This document shows positions 1-9,031 of a stretch of 47,788 nt of DNA, in pieces (within the stretch, counting starts at the first letter, position 1; every line of letters starts with the position of its first letter). Source of the stretch: Candidatus Tenebribacter davisii (lineage in GTDB: Bacteria > Cloacimonadota > Cloacimonadia > Cloacimonadales > TCS61). The DNA lies in the NCBI GenBank assembly GCA_030765535.1, contig JAVCCH010000129.1, forward strand, positions 1 to 47,788, in the 5' to 3' direction. The notes below the pieces were generated by a model that saw only the letters and a program-made list of their open reading frames with translations, did no database searches and was not told where the DNA came from. Position numbers and translations under genes: made by a program.

Positions 1-1
1 G

Positions 2-540
2 GATAGTTTCACATTTGAAGAGGATGGAACACTGGTAGAAGATTTTGCAGCTTACATTGATGATATTGATCTTGATGATCTTACATTAACAGTCACTGGT
101 AATACAGAAATCTCAGTAGAGATAGTTGGTACTGAAGTTACGTTTACCGCAACTGAGAACTGGAATGGTACAGAAACGCTTACATTTACAGTGAATGATA
201 ATGTAACTGAAGCAACTGCAGAAGATGTAGTTGATATAATAGTTACTCCAGTTAATGATGATCCAACAATTATTCTTCCTGATAGTTTCACATTTGAAGA
301 AGATGGAACACTTATAGAAGATTTTGCAGCTTACATTGATGATATAGATCTTGATGATCTTACACTAACAGTTGCAGGTAATACAGAAATCTCAGTTGAG
401 ATTGTTGGTACAGAAGTAACATTCACAGCAACTGAGAACTGGAATGGCACAGAAACACTTACATTTACAGTGAATGATAATGTAACTGAAGCAACTGCAG
501 AAGATGTAGTTGATGTAATTGTCACTCCAGTTAATGATGC
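2..540 (+). repeat. Two tandem 279-bp direct repeats inside the adhesin-like gene
   Basis: Copy 1 spans 2-280 and copy 2 starts at 281 with the same 20 bases. Over about 260 aligned bases I count roughly 20 mismatches, most of them at third codon positions, so the protein modules are more alike than the DNA. More copies probably lie upstream of the window. Confidence 0.85.
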
Positions 541-1102
541 ACCTGAAATCACAGGATACACACCTGAGGAACTTGTATTTACCGTTACACAGGATAGCAT
601 AATAACATTTACTGTAACGGCTGAAGACATTGATAGTGAACTGACTTATGAATGGTTGATAAATGATGTACCACAAACTGAAATAACAGAAGAATTTGTT
701 TATCAATTCCAGGATTTAGGTGAGATCGAGGTTAAATCTATTGTATCTGATGAAGAATATGAACTTGAAACTATTTGGAATGTTACTGTAGAACCGGGAA
801 CAAATTCAGGTGAAGTAATCCCTGTAGCCAGCACGTTATCTCAGAACTATCCAAATCCATTTAATCCAACAACAAATATAAAATTCACAATAATTAAAGC
901 CGGTAATGTTAATATAGATATCTATAACATTAAAGGTGAGCTTATTAAAACATTGGTTAATGGTAATTACAATGTTGGTGAGCATAGTGTGGTTTGGAAT
1001 GGAATGGATAACAAAGGTAAAACAGTTTCTTCTGGAGTATATTTCTATCATATGCTATCTAAAGAATATTCTAGTACAAAAAAAATGATATTAATGAAAT
1101 AG
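2..1102 (+). CDS. Secreted repeat protein with C-terminal FlgD-like sorting domain (5' end outside window)
   Basis: The reading frame is open to the left window edge, so this is only the C-terminal 366 residues. It starts with two near-identical 93-residue modules (DSFTFEEDGT... to ...VTPVNDDP) that look like the cadherin-like/tandem-95 beta-sandwich repeats of large surface adhesins; acidic IDDIDLDD stretches could bind calcium. Next comes one Ig/PKD-like module beginning APEITGY. The last ~85 residues (NYPNPFNPTTNIKF, then VYFYHMLSKEY and terminal KKMILMK) match the FlgD-like type IX-style sorting domain common in FCB bacteria. I infer an exported, cell-surface protein, probably structural or adhesive; no catalytic domain is visible. 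A strong terminator follows the stop codon. Confidence 0.85.
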   Translation, partial: DSFTFEEDGTLVEDFAAYIDDIDLDDLTLTVTGNTEISVEIVGTEVTFTATENWNGTETLTFTVNDNVTEATAEDVVDIIVTPVNDDPTIILPDSFTFEEDGTLIEDFAAYIDDIDLDDLTLTVAGNTEISVEIVGTEVTFTATENWNGTETLTFTVNDNVTEATAEDVVDVIVTPVNDAPEITGYTPEELVFTVTQDSIITFTVTAEDIDSELTYEWLINDVPQTEITEEFVYQFQDLGEIEVKSIVSDEEYELETIWNVTVEPGTNSGEVIPVASTLSQNYPNPFNPTTNIKFTIIKAGNVNIDIYNIKGELIKTLVNGNYNVGEHSVVWNGMDNKGKTVSSGVYFYHMLSKEYSSTKKMILMK

Positions 1103-1134
1103 AAGAAAATCTTAGCTATTAATTAGCAATGAAT

Positions 1135-1166
1135 AAAAAGCCCATCAAATCCTGATGGGCTTTTTT
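1135..1166. terminator. Bidirectional rho-independent terminator
   Basis: GCCCATCA (1140-1147) pairs perfectly with TGATGGGC (1153-1160) around a 5-base loop. Five A's precede and six T's follow, so it can end both the plus-strand surface-protein gene and the convergent minus-strand permease gene. Confidence 0.9.
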
Positions 1167-1182
1167 GTTATGTATAATGATA

Positions 1183-1932
1183 TCATATTCCGATCAGTTG
1201 GAATACACCAAATAATTTTAAACATGCAATAATAATTGCAATTGTAAGTATTATCTTCACAAATTTCTCTCCTCCGGTAATTGCAGCTTTAACTCCAATG
1301 AAAGCACCAATAACATTTCCGGAAGCTAGAACAAGTCCGTATTTCCAGATTATTTTTCCTGAAAGTGCAAAAATAATTACAGTAAAAAAAGTATAACTCA
1401 TAATAATGAAAACTTTTATGGCATTTGCTTTAATTAAATCGAATTCCTCAATAAGATTTAACGTAGCAAGAAAAATAAAACCAATACCAACCTGCACTAA
1501 CCCACCATAAAATCCAATAATAATAAAAATAATAAATTCAAGCCATTTAGGAAGAGTACTGGTTAATGCTGATTTTTTTTTATGTGGTTTTAGCATTAAA
1601 ATAAGAATAATAATAAATACAACTGCTAAGATTTTATCATAATACGCAGAAGTAATATTAACAGCAAAAATGGAACCTGCAACTGCACCTATTATAGCAG
1701 CTATCGTAATATGAACTATAGATCTTACCTCTAAAACATTATGCTTATGAAATCTATAAGACCCGGTAATATTCTGCAGTAGGATCGCTACCCGGTTTGT
1801 TGCATTAGCTATGGGCGAAGGAATCCCTGCAACAATTAGTATTGGTAAAACTAATGCTGATCCACCACCTGCCAGAGTGTTTATAAAACCGGCAATTATC
1901 CCAATAAAAAATAACGAAATTAAAAATATCAT
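1183..1932 (-). CDS. TSUP (TauE/SafE) family membrane permease
   Basis: A 249-residue, very hydrophobic protein with about seven to eight predicted membrane segments. The family's two internally repeated glycine-rich signatures are present: AGFINTLAGGGSALVLPIL near residue 14 in the N-terminal half and GFYGGLVQVGIGFIFL in the C-terminal half. TSUP proteins export or import small sulfur-containing or organic anions such as sulfite, sulfoacetate or thiosulfate across the inner membrane. The substrate cannot be told here because no sulfur-metabolism gene is adjacent; the gene stands alone and is transcribed divergently from the TPR gene. The start is preceded by GAGAGA about five bases upstream. 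Length and architecture are normal for the family. Confidence 0.88.
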   Translation of the reverse strand: MIFLISLFFIGIIAGFINTLAGGGSALVLPILIVAGIPSPIANATNRVAILLQNITGSYRFHKHNVLEVRSIVHITIAAIIGAVAGSIFAVNITSAYYDKILAVVFIIILILMLKPHKKKSALTSTLPKWLEFIIFIIIGFYGGLVQVGIGFIFLATLNLIEEFDLIKANAIKVFIIMSYTFFTVIIFALSGKIIWKYGLVLASGNVIGAFIGVKAAITGGEKFVKIILTIAIIIACLKLFGVFQLIGI

Positions 1933-1975
1933 ATATCTCTCAATTTTTTTTCTACACTCTAAATTTCATACTTAG

Positions 1976-2021
1976 TGTCAAATAATAATATAAACAATAC
2001 ACTATTATATTCATATTGACA
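1976..2021. promoter_or_regulatory. Divergent intergenic region with two outward -35-like boxes
   Basis: TTGACA occurs on the minus strand at 1981-1976, facing the permease, and on the plus strand at 2016-2021, facing the TPR gene. Neither has a convincing -10 box at 16-18 bases, so these are only candidate promoters for the divergent pair. Confidence 0.25.
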
Positions 2022-2068
2022 TTGAAATAATCATAAAAATGATAGGTAATGATGTTTTGGAGGAATTA

Positions 2069-5000
2069 ATGAAAAAAATGATTTGTATCTTTCTAATAAT
2101 AATTTCAATAAATTTATGGTCTGATCTAAATTTTGGTAGAGGGCTATATAATGACGGCTTATATGAAGAAGCAATAAAAGAATTTGAAAGAGTAATTGCC
2201 TATTCTCCTACTTCCGATAATTCTCAGGAAGCCATGTTCCTTATTGGAGAAAGTTATAGAGAAAGAGATCAATTTGATAAAGCAGAATCTGCATATAATA
2301 GATTATTAGACGGGTTTCCCGGATTATTATTCCGCGATAAAGTATTGTATTATTTAGCTTTCACACAATATGAAAAACAGAATTATAGAAAGACATCTGA
2401 AAACTTAAAGCTTTTAATTGAAACATATCCAAATTCAAATTTCAGTAAAATGGCACTTTCAAAATATCTGGAATGTTATTATAAAATGGAACAATATGAT
2501 AAAGTTATTATTGAAAGCAGAAAGATCTTACGTAATTATAAAGATTATCATAATCTGCCTGATGTTCTTCTCTGGCAGGCAAATGCACGCTATGTAATGA
2601 AGATGCCGGTGGAGGCAAAGAAGATTCTTAATGAAATTATTGCTGATTATCCAGATCATATTTCTCGCTGGAAAGCTGTAGAAAAGTTGATAGAAATTAC
2701 TGAATTAGAAGAAGGCATTCCAAAAGCTACTGAAGCTTTAAATATTGTACTACAAGATAAAGTACCTCGAAATTATGAGGAAAAACTACGCTCCAGATTA
2801 GCAGATTATTACATGGATCTTCAGAATTTTTCTCAGGCATATATTGAACTTAGTAATATAATAAATAAATTTTCAAGTTCATCACAACTTGATTCATATA
2901 TACTTAAATTAATCGATATACAGATAGAATTGAAGAAATATTTAGAAATTAAAAATGATTATCCCAAATTTAAAAAAGTATTCCGTGAAAGTGATAAAAA
3001 AGATTATTATTTACTGCAACTTTCCAAGGCGGATCTATTGCTGAATGACCTTGGATCAGCAAAAAAATGGTTGAATGAAATCAAGACAGATAAAAGTGAA
3101 ATATTATTTCACAAACAATTTTTAAATGCAGATATATTATTTGCTTCCGGTAGATACACCAATGCTGCAAATGAATATAAAAAACTTTTATCCAACAAAT
3201 TTTCTACAAGGGATATCCTGCTTATAAAACTTGGAGATATTTACTTTGAGAAATTTCAGCAGTATAATACGGCCAAGAAATACTATCAATGGATATTAAC
3301 TGAATATTCAGAAAATAATCTGCAGGATGAGGCTTCTTATAAAATTGCTCTATGCCTAGAACAACTGGGTAATTATACAGAAGCAGTAACAGAATTGAAG
3401 CAGATAGATATCCAAAAAATATCTAACGAAGAATTAAAACAGAAGATCACAGAAAAATTAGAGTATCTCATAAAATTTAAGCAGTATGATTATGAAACTG
3501 CCTTTAATAGATTGTTAAAGTCATTAATAGATAACTCAAATAATTCAGAAATAAACAATGAACTTCAAAATAATTTGCTTGATGTTCTGATAATTGATTT
3601 AAAAAATTATGAAGCAGCAATTAAAATTCTTGAGAAAGAAAATGACCCAGAAAGTAATTTCAGGAAAGCGGTATTATGGATACATCTCGCAGAGAAATTT
3701 ACCTATGATTTAGAAGTAACCTTAGCAGATGAAGCATTACAAAAGGTTGATGAAATTGCTTCAACAATAGATAGTTCTAAATATCCTGATTGGCTGGAAG
3801 AAATATCAATTCGAAAACAGCTTTTGCAAAAAAAGGAAATCTCCGAAGAATTGATCACCAGAATGAAAACATTTATAGATCAGAATTCAAATAGCCTTAC
3901 CGCTAATGAGTTAAAATTGCTAATCGGGAATTACTATATTTCCAAAAATGAGACTGAAAAAGCTATTAAGTATTTTACTGAACTTGTAAATAGTGCAACA
4001 ATTGAGGATGTCGATTTCTATAATGCTAAAATCCATTTAGCTGAATTCTACTATGCCAATAATGATGATGCACAAGCTCTCAAATTTTACTGGATTGCCG
4101 ATAAACATATAAAGATTAATGATCCGATCATCTACTTTCATTATGCAGTTGTATTGAATGAACAGGGAGAAAAAAAACGATCTGAAGATAAACTTGCTTT
4201 CCTACTGAATAACTCTGAATTATTCCAACAATATTCATTAGTTATTAGTTATTTCACAAAATCTCTACGTGAGTCCGGTGATTATGAAAATGCGATCAAA
4301 TATCAGTTATTCCTTCCTGAAGCAGATAAAAATGATGAGACATATAAACTGCTGGCAAATGATTACGATAAATTGGGAATTCACGAAAAAGCAAAAGAAG
4401 CACTAATGCATGTTGTAAATAAGAGTGAAGAAGATCAGGCAAAACTTGCTTATTTGCAATTTACTACAGATGATCTTGAAATGTCGAAATATACTTATGG
4501 CGAACTGGTAAAAAATAGTAAATCTAATTTGAAATATTATGAAATGCTTGGACACATCAATTTTATTCAGGAAAATTATCTTGAAGCTGCTGTAAATTAT
4601 AAAAAAATAATTGATAAACTGGGAGATAAATTTAATAGTTATGAGAACATTGGAAATGTAGTAAAAGAAAATATAATCTCTCTATACAGAATTGAAAATA
4701 GACCCAAAGCTCAAACATTAGCTAAGAAATTCCAGAAACAACTTGCCGAAACAGATAAAAATGAAATTGAATTAAATCGCGGGATATATTATAAGAAAAT
4801 TGATAAAAAGAAATCTGAATCTATCTTTACAAAGCTACTTAAGAATAAAAACTTATCTAGTTCAATCATGATCAATGCATATTTCTGGCGTGGTGTTGTT
4901 AAAATGGAAAAGGAAGAATTAGATGGCGCTGAAGCTGATTTTTCTACAGTGGCAAATTCCATTGATATAAACATGAGCAATAAAGCACATCTAAAGCTTG

Positions 5001-5575
5001 GAACAATTAATTTCTCAAAAGAAAATTATCAGAAAGCCCTTTCACATTATTATAAAGTTATTGAAAAAGATGAAGATGGAAAGCTCGCTTTTGATGCTGC
5101 CAGAAATTTCGCTTTTGTTTGTAAAACAATGAAGGAATGGCAAAAAGCAATAGCAGCTTATCAAATAATTCTGGAACGTTGGGGTGATGAAGAATTAGAA
5201 GCAAAAACAGTTTTTGATATAGCATTTTGCCATTTTCGTGATAAAAAATATTCACATGCAATTGAAATGTTTAACAGAGCTATTCCTTTATTGGAAGATA
5301 AAGAAACTCAAGCCGAAGCTCAATATTGGATCGGTGAATCAGTATTTGGCATGGAAAACTATGAGGAAGCAGTTTCAGAACTGTTAAAGGTTGGTTATAA
5401 TTATCCTCAATTTACCCAATGGGCTGCTTCGGCTGAACTCAAGGCGGGAGAAGCTTACCAGAATAGTAAACAGATCGAGAAAGCGGTTCAAATATATGAA
5501 CGGGTTATAAGCAAATATGGCAAGTATAGTCAGTGGGGTACTGAGGCTAGCAGCCGGTTGCTGATCTTGAAATAG
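2069..5575 (+). CDS. Large exported tetratricopeptide-repeat protein
   Basis: A 1168-residue protein made almost wholly of helical TPR/Sel1-like repeats; clear units include GLYNDGLYEEAIKEFERVI near the N-terminus and DKKYSHAIEMFNRAIPLL near the C-terminus. An upstream in-frame ATG exists at 2039. I prefer 2069 because GGAGG sits at 2059-2063 with a 5-base spacer and the protein then starts with a signal peptide (MKKMICIFLIIISINLWS), which places it in the periplasm or envelope. TPR solenoids of this size act as protein-protein scaffolds; similar BamD/YbgF-like repeats serve envelope assembly. The specific role cannot be deduced. It is followed by the EndoQ-like gene after about 100 bases without an obvious terminator. 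Confidence 0.85.
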   Translation: MKKMICIFLIIISINLWSDLNFGRGLYNDGLYEEAIKEFERVIAYSPTSDNSQEAMFLIGESYRERDQFDKAESAYNRLLDGFPGLLFRDKVLYYLAFTQYEKQNYRKTSENLKLLIETYPNSNFSKMALSKYLECYYKMEQYDKVIIESRKILRNYKDYHNLPDVLLWQANARYVMKMPVEAKKILNEIIADYPDHISRWKAVEKLIEITELEEGIPKATEALNIVLQDKVPRNYEEKLRSRLADYYMDLQNFSQAYIELSNIINKFSSSSQLDSYILKLIDIQIELKKYLEIKNDYPKFKKVFRESDKKDYYLLQLSKADLLLNDLGSAKKWLNEIKTDKSEILFHKQFLNADILFASGRYTNAANEYKKLLSNKFSTRDILLIKLGDIYFEKFQQYNTAKKYYQWILTEYSENNLQDEASYKIALCLEQLGNYTEAVTELKQIDIQKISNEELKQKITEKLEYLIKFKQYDYETAFNRLLKSLIDNSNNSEINNELQNNLLDVLIIDLKNYEAAIKILEKENDPESNFRKAVLWIHLAEKFTYDLEVTLADEALQKVDEIASTIDSSKYPDWLEEISIRKQLLQKKEISEELITRMKTFIDQNSNSLTANELKLLIGNYYISKNETEKAIKYFTELVNSATIEDVDFYNAKIHLAEFYYANNDDAQALKFYWIADKHIKINDPIIYFHYAVVLNEQGEKKRSEDKLAFLLNNSELFQQYSLVISYFTKSLRESGDYENAIKYQLFLPEADKNDETYKLLANDYDKLGIHEKAKEALMHVVNKSEEDQAKLAYLQFTTDDLEMSKYTYGELVKNSKSNLKYYEMLGHINFIQENYLEAAVNYKKIIDKLGDKFNSYENIGNVVKENIISLYRIENRPKAQTLAKKFQKQLAETDKNEIELNRGIYYKKIDKKKSESIFTKLLKNKNLSSSIMINAYFWRGVVKMEKEELDGAEADFSTVANSIDINMSNKAHLKLGTINFSKENYQKALSHYYKVIEKDEDGKLAFDAARNFAFVCKTMKEWQKAIAAYQIILERWGDEELEAKTVFDIAFCHFRDKKYSHAIEMFNRAIPLLEDKETQAEAQYWIGESVFGMENYEEAVSELLKVGYNYPQFTQWAASAELKAGEAYQNSKQIEKAVQIYERVISKYGKYSQWGTEASSRLLILK

Positions 5576-5673
5576 AAAATTATTTTTATGCTTAGCTTCA
5601 GCTTTGCAATATATTTTCTGGAAAAAATCACAATGGTAGAACATATCTGTGTTTTGTAAGGAGAAATAAATTT

Positions 5674-6903
5674 TTGAAATTAGCAGTTGATCTTCATTCT
5701 CATTCCGGTTATGCAGGTGGAGTGGGGCAGATAGAGCTGACAGAAGTTTCCAGAACAATGAAACTGAAGGGGATTGATGTTTTTGGTAGCGGTGATTGCA
5801 TCTTTCCACCCAGAACTGAAGAATTAAAACATGAATTGAAAGAAGTTGAATCTGGTTTGTTTGCACTCCCGGGTGACAAAAGCAAATTCTTATTACAAAC
5901 GGAAGTTATTCTTACCACTAAACTAGCCCATAAAAAAAACAAGACAATCGCACATCATATCATTCTCTTCCCTGATTTTGAATCGATCTATAAAATGCAG
6001 GCTCTGATGAATAAATGGGGAATGAAGAATACAATAGGCAGACCATTTATTACCAGTAATTACCAGAAAGAGCTGGAAGATCAGCTTTTTGAAATACATA
6101 ATATTCATTCTCTACTTGAAATAATTCCAGCCCATGTGATGACTCCTGATGGAATCTTTGGCAGTAAAAATAACCTGGATGAATTAAGTGAATTCTACGG
6201 TTCATTTCTGCCAAATATTAAGGCAATTGAAACCGGTTTAAGTGCTGATCCAAAAATGTTAGAGAAAATACCTGATCTTGCTGAACTTACATTTATTTCT
6301 AATAGTGACTGTCATAGTGCTGCCTTGAACAGGATTGGTAGAGAATTCACAATTTTAGAGGTGGATCAGGTCAGTTACAAAAGCATAATTCAAGCTATCA
6401 GGCAAAACCAGGTTAATATGACCGCTGAATTTAATCCGGCGGAAGGAAAATATTATCTGACAGGGCATAGATCAAATAGAAAAGGACACTCAAGTGAAAT
6501 TATTTTTTCAAATAAAATCCCACAGGATTTGATCTGTCCAGTCTGCAATAAGAAAATGAACCTGGGTGTAAGAGAAAGAACAATTCAATTACAGGATAAT
6601 TCAATAATTCCAACTACACGTAAATATATGCATCTTATCCCACTTATAGAAGTACTTGCAGCTTCACAAAACCTTAAAAGTATTACATCTAATAAAGTAA
6701 GAAGAATTTTTGATATTATAATGAATATCTTCCCTTCGGAAATTGCTTTATGGCAATCAGATAGCATTCAAGTTATGCTTGACAAAAGAGTCCCTCAAAA
6801 AACTATCAACCAGATTTTAGCTGTTCAACAGGGTGATTTTGTTTTCCAACCCCCTGGTTTTGACGGTATTTATGGAAATTTAATAATAGGAGATTATAAA
6901 TGA
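5674..6903 (+). CDS. EndoQ-like PHP-domain endonuclease
   Basis: 409 residues resembling endonuclease Q, which in Thermococcales and some bacteria nicks DNA 5' of deaminated bases (uracil, hypoxanthine, xanthine) and AP sites. The PHP metal motif DLHSHS lies at residues 5-10, followed by GIDVFGSGD and later NSDCHSAALNRIG. A CPVC zinc-ribbon-like motif is at 288-291, with the EndoQ-type tail (HLIPLIEVLA and GDFVFQPPGFDGIYG). The start is a TTG with AAGGAG ten bases upstream; the next Met would remove the DLHSHS metal site, so TTG is well supported. It overlaps the downstream aminopeptidase gene by ATGA, implying translational coupling. The family assignment is good; substrate specificity is inferred from the family. 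Confidence 0.8.
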   Translation: MKLAVDLHSHSGYAGGVGQIELTEVSRTMKLKGIDVFGSGDCIFPPRTEELKHELKEVESGLFALPGDKSKFLLQTEVILTTKLAHKKNKTIAHHIILFPDFESIYKMQALMNKWGMKNTIGRPFITSNYQKELEDQLFEIHNIHSLLEIIPAHVMTPDGIFGSKNNLDELSEFYGSFLPNIKAIETGLSADPKMLEKIPDLAELTFISNSDCHSAALNRIGREFTILEVDQVSYKSIIQAIRQNQVNMTAEFNPAEGKYYLTGHRSNRKGHSSEIIFSNKIPQDLICPVCNKKMNLGVRERTIQLQDNSIIPTTRKYMHLIPLIEVLAASQNLKSITSNKVRRIFDIIMNIFPSEIALWQSDSIQVMLDKRVPQKTINQILAVQQGDFVFQPPGFDGIYGNLIIGDYK

Positions 6904-8108
6904 ATTCTAAACTTTTAACAGACCGCAGAACAAAACTGTTCAAACAACTTAAAACAAAGGAATCGATTGTAGTATTTGCTGCTTCTTTACCTCATTACCC
7001 GCGTAATTTTCTACAGGATAAAAATTTTAAATATCTTACTGGACTGGATATTCCTGATGCTGTACTTGTAATTTACAAAAATAAACAACCTGTAATCGAG
7101 CTCTTTATTGAGCGTGGAATTCCTGAAATGGAAGTATGGGTAGGGAAGAAAATGACAAAGAAAGAAGCTGCTGAAGCTTCTGGAATTGATAAGATCTCTT
7201 ATCTTGACGAATTTGAACGTAAGATCGGAAATTATATGGCATCTTCCACTAAAGTTCATACAAATACCGGTTATAACAGTATTGATAAAACTTTTAATAA
7301 ACCACAAGATTTCATTAATAAAATTAAACAGTATTTTCCTCATATATTTGCAATGGATATGACCAAGATCATGATCCCGCTGCGAAGTGTGAAAACTAAG
7401 TGGGAAATTGAACAAATGCAGAAAGCAATTGATGTAACCGGTGAAGGAATAAAAAACATCATGAAGAGATCTAAGGTCGGTATGATGGAATATGAACTTG
7501 AAGCTATCCTGCAGTATGAAGTTACACGAAATGGATTTAACCATATGGGATTTAAATCGATCGTAGCGGCTGGAAAAAATGCTGCAACACTTCATTATGA
7601 ACAGAATAATTGCAAAATTGGAAAAGATGAAATGGTACTTTTGGATGTTGGTGCTGCCTGTAATGGATATAGCGCAGATATTTCCAGGACTTTTCCGGTT
7701 TCCGGAAAGTTTACGAAACGGCAAAAGGAAGTATACTCTGAAGTTTTGAATATTAATAAAAAAATTATTAAGATGGTAAAACCGGGTGTTGGAATGAAAG
7801 AGTTGAATAAGAAGACTGTGGAGTTGATCCAGAAAGCTCTTATTAAACTAAAATTAATTAAGGATAAAAAAGATTATTTTACATATTATATGCACAGTGT
7901 GGGTCATCATCTTGGCATGGATACTCATGATATCGGAGCAAGAGATTCAATTCTTAAAATTGGGAATGTGATCACGGTTGAACCGGGAATTTATATTGCA
8001 GAAGAGGGAATAGGTGTACGTATAGAAGATGATATCCTGGTTACAAAAACCGGGTATAAAGTTCTTTCTGAAAATATTCCTAAAGAAGTTGATGATTTAG
8101 AAAGTTGA
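6900..8108 (+). CDS. pepP: M24 family Xaa-Pro aminopeptidase
   Basis: 402 residues with an N-terminal AMP_N-type domain and a C-terminal pita-bread metallopeptidase fold. All five dinuclear-metal ligands of the family are visible: D249 and D260 (LLDVGAACNGYSADISRTF), H336 (HSVGHHLG), E361 (VEPGIYI) and E376 (RIEDDI). Such enzymes remove an N-terminal residue preceding proline from peptides in the cytoplasm. It overlaps the EndoQ-like gene by four bases and is followed 13 bases later by coaD, so it sits mid-operon. The symbol reflects the AMP_N plus M24 architecture; PepQ-like dipeptidase activity cannot be excluded. Confidence 0.88.
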   Translation: MNSKLLTDRRTKLFKQLKTKESIVVFAASLPHYPRNFLQDKNFKYLTGLDIPDAVLVIYKNKQPVIELFIERGIPEMEVWVGKKMTKKEAAEASGIDKISYLDEFERKIGNYMASSTKVHTNTGYNSIDKTFNKPQDFINKIKQYFPHIFAMDMTKIMIPLRSVKTKWEIEQMQKAIDVTGEGIKNIMKRSKVGMMEYELEAILQYEVTRNGFNHMGFKSIVAAGKNAATLHYEQNNCKIGKDEMVLLDVGAACNGYSADISRTFPVSGKFTKRQKEVYSEVLNINKKIIKMVKPGVGMKELNKKTVELIQKALIKLKLIKDKKDYFTYYMHSVGHHLGMDTHDIGARDSILKIGNVITVEPGIYIAEEGIGVRIEDDILVTKTGYKVLSENIPKEVDDLES

Positions 8109-8121
8109 TCTGGAGGATACA

Positions 8122-8601
8122 ATGAAAATAGCATTATATGCTGGAACATTCGATCCGATAACTAACGGGCATATTGATATTCTAACCAAAGCTTCAAAAG
8201 TTTTTGATAAGATCATATTAGCTGTTGCTGATAACACCGGGAAAGATACGATATTTACATTGGAAGAACGTACTGATCTTTGTAAGAGATCTATTGTTGA
8301 GAATAATAAGATCGAAGTAATGAATTTCTCCGGTTTAGCTATAGATTTTGCAAATGAGATAGATGCTACAACTATGATCCGTGGATTAAGGGCTTTATCA
8401 GATTTTGAATATGAACTTTCACTTACGCTTATGAATAAAAATCTATGTGAAGAATTGGAAACAGTTTTTTTTGTGCCGGATAATAAATACTTGTATTTAA
8501 GTTCTACAATGATTCGGGAGGTTGTATCCCTGGGTGGAGCGGTTAGTGATTTTGTCCCGGATTGTGTTGAAGAAGCACTTATTCAAAAATTTAAGCATTA
8601 A
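8122..8601 (+). CDS. coaD: Phosphopantetheine adenylyltransferase
   Basis: 159 residues, the normal CoaD length. It transfers AMP from ATP to 4'-phosphopantetheine, the penultimate step of coenzyme A synthesis. The nucleotidyltransferase signature GTFDPITNGH is at residues 8-17 (H17 is the family's catalytic histidine), with the substrate-contact motif TMIRGLRALSDFEYE in the middle and YLYLSSTMIREV near the end. A GGAGGA ribosome-binding site precedes the ATG. It lies within the run from the EndoQ-like gene to secF. Confidence 0.96.
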   Translation: MKIALYAGTFDPITNGHIDILTKASKVFDKIILAVADNTGKDTIFTLEERTDLCKRSIVENNKIEVMNFSGLAIDFANEIDATTMIRGLRALSDFEYELSLTLMNKNLCEELETVFFVPDNKYLYLSSTMIREVVSLGGAVSDFVPDCVEEALIQKFKH

Positions 8602-8641
8602 GATAAAATGAACTATTTAATAAAATAAAGGAGCAAATATT

Positions 8642-8953
8642 ATGAATCAGCCAAAAAAAACAAAACTTAATATTAAACTTGATGAACAAGTTGGAGAAGG
8701 TATATATTCAAATTTTTGTATGATCACAAACTCACCTTCTGAGTTTATATTAGATTTTGGAAGAATTGTGCCAGGCTTGCCAAGTGCTAAGATCTACAGT
8801 AGGATAATGACTACACCTCAACATGCAAAGCAATTCCTCAAAACACTGCAACAAAACATCGAGAAGTTTGAAGAAAAACATGGTGAGATTAATCTGCCAG
8901 GTCAACCTGAAGATAAAGATATTGGTTTTAAGAGTATGCCACAAAACTCTTGA
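8642..8953 (+). CDS. DUF3467 family small protein
   Basis: 103 residues with the DUF3467 pattern: GEGIYSNFCMITNSPSEFILDFG followed by a PQHAKQFLKTLQQNIEKFE helix. Members are small cytoplasmic proteins of unknown function found in many bacteria, often near housekeeping or secretion genes. AAGGAG lies nine bases before the ATG. Here it sits between coaD and secD, but no functional link can be read from that position. Confidence 0.82.
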   Translation: MNQPKKTKLNIKLDEQVGEGIYSNFCMITNSPSEFILDFGRIVPGLPSAKIYSRIMTTPQHAKQFLKTLQQNIEKFEEKHGEINLPGQPEDKDIGFKSMPQNS

Positions 8954-8986
8954 CGAATGATTAAGAAAATAAGTTTTTGATTCGTC
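8952..8986 (+). other. Possible stem-loop between the DUF3467 gene and secD
   Basis: GACGAAT (8952-8958, overlapping the stop codon) can pair with ATTCGTC (8980-8986) across a 21-base A/T-rich loop. There is no clean T tract afterwards, so it is at best a weak attenuator or a 3'-end stabilising stem. Confidence 0.3.
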
Positions 8987-9031
8987 TGTAAATTATTATA
9001 TAAATAATAGATTGATTAAGGAGTAATAACA

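Noticed and set aside
52-630. Two similar Val/Ser-rich open frames on the minus strand opposite the adhesin repeats
   Set aside because: They resemble each other only because the plus-strand modules are tandem copies; they lack ribosome sites and lie wholly antisense to a clear coding frame.
5576-5673. Possible small gene or RNA between the TPR and EndoQ-like genes
   Set aside because: No start with a ribosome site, no stable stem and no terminator; it only holds the leader and the AAGGAG site of the TTG start.
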